A DNA stretch of 35,209 nucleotides, from positions 1 to 35,209 of the forward strand of contig CAVIAJ010000016.1 of NCBI GenBank assembly GCA_963640855.1. The letters run 5' to 3'. Below the pieces are notes generated by a model. The model was not told where the DNA came from, did no database searches, and was given only the letters and a program-made list of their open reading frames with translations. The first letter of the stretch is position 1. Each line of letters opens with the position of its first letter. This document shows positions 32,867 to 35,209 of the stretch, piece by piece. The DNA is from Methanarcanum sp963640855. Its GTDB lineage: Archaea > Thermoplasmatota > Thermoplasmata > Methanomassiliicoccales > Methanomethylophilaceae. A program made the translations under genes and the position numbers.

Positions 32867-33616
32867 TTATTCCTTTTCGTACATGAATTTCTGACAGAAC
32901 GGAATAATGATTCCTCCGACTGCGTTGCCGAGTATCACTACAATCAGGAAGATTATTCCGTCGCCGAATGCGAATGCGGTACTGTTTCCGAAGTACCCGG
33001 CCCAGAAGTAGAACATGTCTGCAATGCTGTGTTCAAAACCGGCTAAAATGAAAGTGGGAACACAGATCAGAGCTGCAAGGTATTTCTTCTCTTTTTTGTA
33101 GTAATCGGCTGCGATAAACATCAGAATGCCGCACAGAATACCTTTGAAGAATACTCTGAGGTAATCTACATCGACCAGTTTGCCTGCGAAGAGTGCCGAT
33201 GAATACTCCGCAATATTGACAGGCGCTATGAATCCTAAAATCAAAGCACCGATGAAGTTTCCTACAATGACTACCAAAAGATACGGAATATAATCGATTT
33301 TGTTGTTAACCGAATATCCTACTTTTCCGGTGTAAAGATCGAATCCGAAGAAGAAAATCGTACACAGACCCACAGCGAACAATATCGCTCCGACCCAAGG
33401 TACACCGTATTTAGGCAGACTGCATCCGATGAAGACGCAGCCTCCGATACCGATCATCATTCCCGCGAGAATCGATCTCACGAGAGATCTTCCGTAATAA
33501 CTTCCCGATTCCGTCGAAACACCTCCGTACCCTGCGGTACAGAATAACCACGTGCAGGGAGTAGATAAAGCATATTGTGTCTGCGGGCGGGTTGCTTTGA
33601 TTCCCGGTGATTTCAT
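32867..33616 (-). CDS. Formate/nitrite transporter (FNT) family channel
   Basis: This protein of up to 249 residues is a pentameric-type anion channel for formate, nitrite or related ions. Six hydrophobic segments are visible from about residue 47 onward. The pore signature with the central His is FILAGFEHSIADMFYFWAG, preceded by VVIVGNFIGALILG. The start is unclear. The first ATG at 33616 yields an N-terminal stretch of about 34 residues unlike the family and has no ribosome site. A good GGAGGTG at 33520-33526 is followed by the in-frame codon ACG at 33512-33514. Initiation there would give ESGSYYGRSLVRSILAGMMI, a normal family N-terminus. Formate uptake or export would suit an H2/methyl-dependent methanogen, but that is inference. 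Confidence 0.82.
   Translation of the reverse strand: MKSPGIKATRPQTQYALSTPCTWLFCTAGYGGVSTESGSYYGRSLVRSILAGMMIGIGGCVFIGCSLPKYGVPWVGAILFAVGLCTIFFFGFDLYTGKVGYSVNNKIDYIPYLLVVIVGNFIGALILGFIAPVNIAEYSSALFAGKLVDVDYLRVFFKGILCGILMFIAADYYKKEKKYLAALICVPTFILAGFEHSIADMFYFWAGYFGNSTAFAFGDGIIFLIVVILGNAVGGIIIPFCQKFMYEKE
33562..33572 (-). promoter_or_regulatory. Candidate TATA box inside the nominal FNT reading frame
   Basis: On the minus strand TGCTTTATCTA lies about 53 bases before the ACG codon at 33514 and about 40 before GGAGGTG. This agrees with a transcript that starts near 33540, downstream of the ATG at 33616. Confidence 0.4.
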
Positions 33617-33617
33617 A

Positions 33618-33680
33618 CGGTACTGTCTTTCGCGACAGTACCGAAACTCCCCGAAAGGGGAGTTCCCGTGGAATTCTTTT
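33618..33680. repeat. Two tandem perfect hairpins between divergent genes
   Basis: CGGTACTGTC (33618-33627) pairs with GACAGTACCG (33634-33643). Immediately after, AACTCCCC (33645-33652) pairs with GGGGAGTT (33657-33664) around a GAAA tetraloop. TTTTT follows at 33676-33680 on the plus strand. Both flanking genes point away from this site, so it is not their terminator. It may be a small structured RNA or an intergenic element. From 33681 to 33773 I see nothing else. Confidence 0.5.
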
Positions 33681-33773
33681 TAATCAGAATATCGTTTCGG
33701 CGCAGTTCTTACGGTAACAGGATACGATGATAATGATGCTGAGACTGCAGAATCGACACAGCCTCTGTTTCTT

Positions 33774-33821
33774 AAGTAGACTTTAAAAGTAGACTTTAAG
33801 TAGACTTTAAGTATACTGTTC
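33774..33821 (+). repeat. Four tandem iterons before the AlbA_2 regulator
   Basis: AAGTAGACTTTAA occurs exactly at 33774-33786, 33787-33799 and 33798-33810, and in degenerate form (AAGTATACTGTT) at 33809-33821. Each copy holds an AAGT-N2-ACTT dyad. They end three bases before the ATG at 33825. A TATA-like CTTTAAAAG (33781-33789) lies within them, so the set is probably an operator for self-control. Confidence 0.75.
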
Positions 33822-33824
33822 CTT

Positions 33825-35141
33825 ATGAATCTGGGCGCCGAATCCGAAACACAGGAATTCAAACTCAGTATGTCACAGATGGACAAAGGGATCAGATCGC
33901 TCACGGCTATGTTAAACCGTCACAACTACGGAACAGTCTATTTCGGTGTGGATGATGACGGCAACGTTGTCGGATTGGATCTGGGCAGAGATTCACTGAT
34001 GGAACTTCGCAATCACATAAAGAACATGGTAGAGCCCGGGATTGTGTGTGACATCAGCGAATGTGTTTCCGATGACGGAAAGACATATGTCAAAATTTCG
34101 GCCAAAGGTAGCGATATACCGTATTCCTGTGACGGGAGATTCTATCTCCGTAACGTATCGGCGGATGAAAGCGTATCTGTGATGACGCTCAGAAAAATGC
34201 TTGCCAGCGGCAGTTCCGATCTCATAGTTGAAATGCGTTCGCCCCGTCAGGATCTGACTTTCAGCGGCCTTACGGTTATACTGTCTTCACGCGGTCTGCA
34301 TATTGCGGATGACGAACGTTTCCATAAGAATTACAATTTACTGAACGAATCCGGAGAATTCAACATCATGGCTGAGATCCTCTCAGATCAGAACCCCCAT
34401 GCCCTGAAAGTAGTGTGTTTCGCCGGAACTGACAAATCATCAATGTCCGAACGCAGAGAGTACTCCGGAAAAAGTATGCTCATTTGTATGTCCGAGGTAC
34501 TCGATTATATGGATTCTCTCAATCAGATGAAAGTCGAGCTCGGGGGCGGACAGAGGAAAGAAACATCATTATTCCCATTTGATGCGTTCAGAGAAGCATG
34601 GGTCAACGCATGTCTTCACAATTCCTGGAGGGAAGGATATCCGCCTGCAGTCTACCTGTTCGACGATCGTATCACCATCACATCATACGGCGGGCTTCCT
34701 TTCGAACTGTCTGAGGAAGATTTCTTTAAGGGTCACAGCGCACCGGTCAACAAAGGTCTTCTCACTGTATTCTTTGCCGCAGGTTATGCCGAACAGACCG
34801 GCCACGGAGTAATTACCATTTTGGATAAATGCGGCAGAGATGCCTTTAAAATCAGTCCGAATTTCCTTGATGTAAACATCCCGTTTGCATTCGAACCCGG
34901 GTATGTACAGTCCAGAAAAGCAATGGAGCGTTCGGTAATGACATTGACGCCGAATCAGAGGTCGGTGCTTGATTATCTTGAAGAACACCCGTATGCAACT
35001 TTGCAGGAAACCTCTGACAGTACGACAGTTTCGTTGGGCGGGGTTAAGAAAATTGTGTCTGTATTGAAAGAACGCGGTCTTTTAGAAAAAGAAGGTTCAA
35101 AGAAAAACGGCAGATGGGTTGTCACCTTCTCACTGAATTAA
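33825..35141 (+). CDS. AlbA_2 / HATPase / winged-helix regulator (COG2865-type)
   Basis: This 438-residue protein combines an N-terminal AlbA_2 (Schlafen-like) domain with a GHKL-type ATP-binding domain and a C-terminal winged helix. The AlbA_2 part covers about 1-130 (ESETQEFKLS; YGTVYFGVDDDGNVVGLDLG). The ATPase part covers about 235-345 (FREAWVNACLHNSW as the N-box, YGGLPF, and FFAAGYAEQTGHGV). The winged helix is at about 375-438 (LTPNQRSVLDYLEEHPYATL). Members are predicted transcriptional regulators, sometimes near defence or mobile islands. Iterons abut its start and an inverted copy overlaps its stop, so it probably binds its own flanks. The last 68 bases of the window show no other gene. 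Confidence 0.85.
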   Translation: MNLGAESETQEFKLSMSQMDKGIRSLTAMLNRHNYGTVYFGVDDDGNVVGLDLGRDSLMELRNHIKNMVEPGIVCDISECVSDDGKTYVKISAKGSDIPYSCDGRFYLRNVSADESVSVMTLRKMLASGSSDLIVEMRSPRQDLTFSGLTVILSSRGLHIADDERFHKNYNLLNESGEFNIMAEILSDQNPHALKVVCFAGTDKSSMSERREYSGKSMLICMSEVLDYMDSLNQMKVELGGGQRKETSLFPFDAFREAWVNACLHNSWREGYPPAVYLFDDRITITSYGGLPFELSEEDFFKGHSAPVNKGLLTVFFAAGYAEQTGHGVITILDKCGRDAFKISPNFLDVNIPFAFEPGYVQSRKAMERSVMTLTPNQRSVLDYLEEHPYATLQETSDSTTVSLGGVKKIVSVLKERGLLEKEGSKKNGRWVVTFSLN

Positions 35142-35148
35142 AGTCTAC
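35138..35148 (-). repeat. Inverted iteron copy overlapping the AlbA_2 gene stop
   Basis: TTAAAGTCTAC is the exact reverse complement of the GTAGACTTTAA core of the upstream iterons. It includes the TAA stop codon at 35139-35141. Confidence 0.65.
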
Positions 35149-35209
35149 CTGTAACATAAGTTTCCGGATTGCGGTACCATACACAGTCAGTTCCGAACCT
35201 TTGCCGCTT

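Noticed and set aside
33774..33821. CRISPR-like repeat array
   Set aside because: The units are 11-13 bases and directly abutting or overlapping, with no spacers; they are operator iterons.
35142..35209. Possible tRNA or further gene at the right edge
   Set aside because: No acceptor-stem pairing or conserved T-loop can be assembled in the remaining 68 bases, and no sizeable open frame starts there.

Overview
The window is archaeal. It carries archaeal RNA polymerase subunit K next to ribosomal protein uS2, a MEMO-family protein, archaeal RPA and its partner, PurP, an XPD-type helicase with an iron-sulfur cluster, CDP-archaeol synthase, an Sm-like protein and aIF5A. Short TATA boxes lie about 25-35 bases before many genes, and ribosome binding sites read GGTGAT or GGAGG. 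Gene content and style suit the Thermoplasmatota, most probably a gut-associated Methanomassiliicoccales-like methanogen. That placement is inference: no methanogenesis gene or rRNA is present to prove it.

Layout. 1-1773 is an information-processing cluster (rpoK, rpsB, MEMO). 1825-3157 holds two zinc-ribbon membrane proteins, each with its own TATA box and apparently leaderless. 3195-5761 (minus) is the RPA operon. 5931-9094 holds three single genes: a HAD phosphatase, PurP and an aspartate-type aminotransferase. 9208-12256 is a phosphoserine-type operon (class V aminotransferase, SerA, a small conserved protein) closed by a strong hairpin. 12342-14273 is an XPD-like helicase, convergent with a zinc/cadmium efflux pair (P1B-ATPase and ArsR/SmtB repressor) whose operator is visible. 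16634-19047 is a tight run of CarS, PyrE, family-4 uracil-DNA glycosylase and a NagD-like HAD protein. 19204-24190 is the smc-scpA-scpB condensin operon with a textbook terminator.

The accessory part starts at about 24.2 kb. Four tandem paralogous N-terminal-nucleophile amide hydrolases (choloylglycine hydrolase/NAAA superfamily) lie on the minus strand, each with its own TATA box, ribosome binding site and 3' palindrome. Two have an N-terminal membrane anchor and two are cytosolic. All keep the Cys, Arg (+16) and Asp (+19) spacing of the family, and all have a pro-region before the catalytic Cys. A 92-base stretch is identical between two of them, which points to gene conversion.

After the array come an Sm-like protein, a phosphohexomutase homologue that has lost its catalytic serine loop, an aIF5A-agmatinase operon (hypusine modification and polyamine supply), a formate/nitrite-type channel with an uncertain start, and an AlbA_2/ATPase/winged-helix regulator. 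The regulator is preceded by 11-13 bp iterons, and an inverted copy of the iteron overlaps its stop codon. No tRNA, rRNA, CRISPR array, insertion sequence or integrase was recognised.
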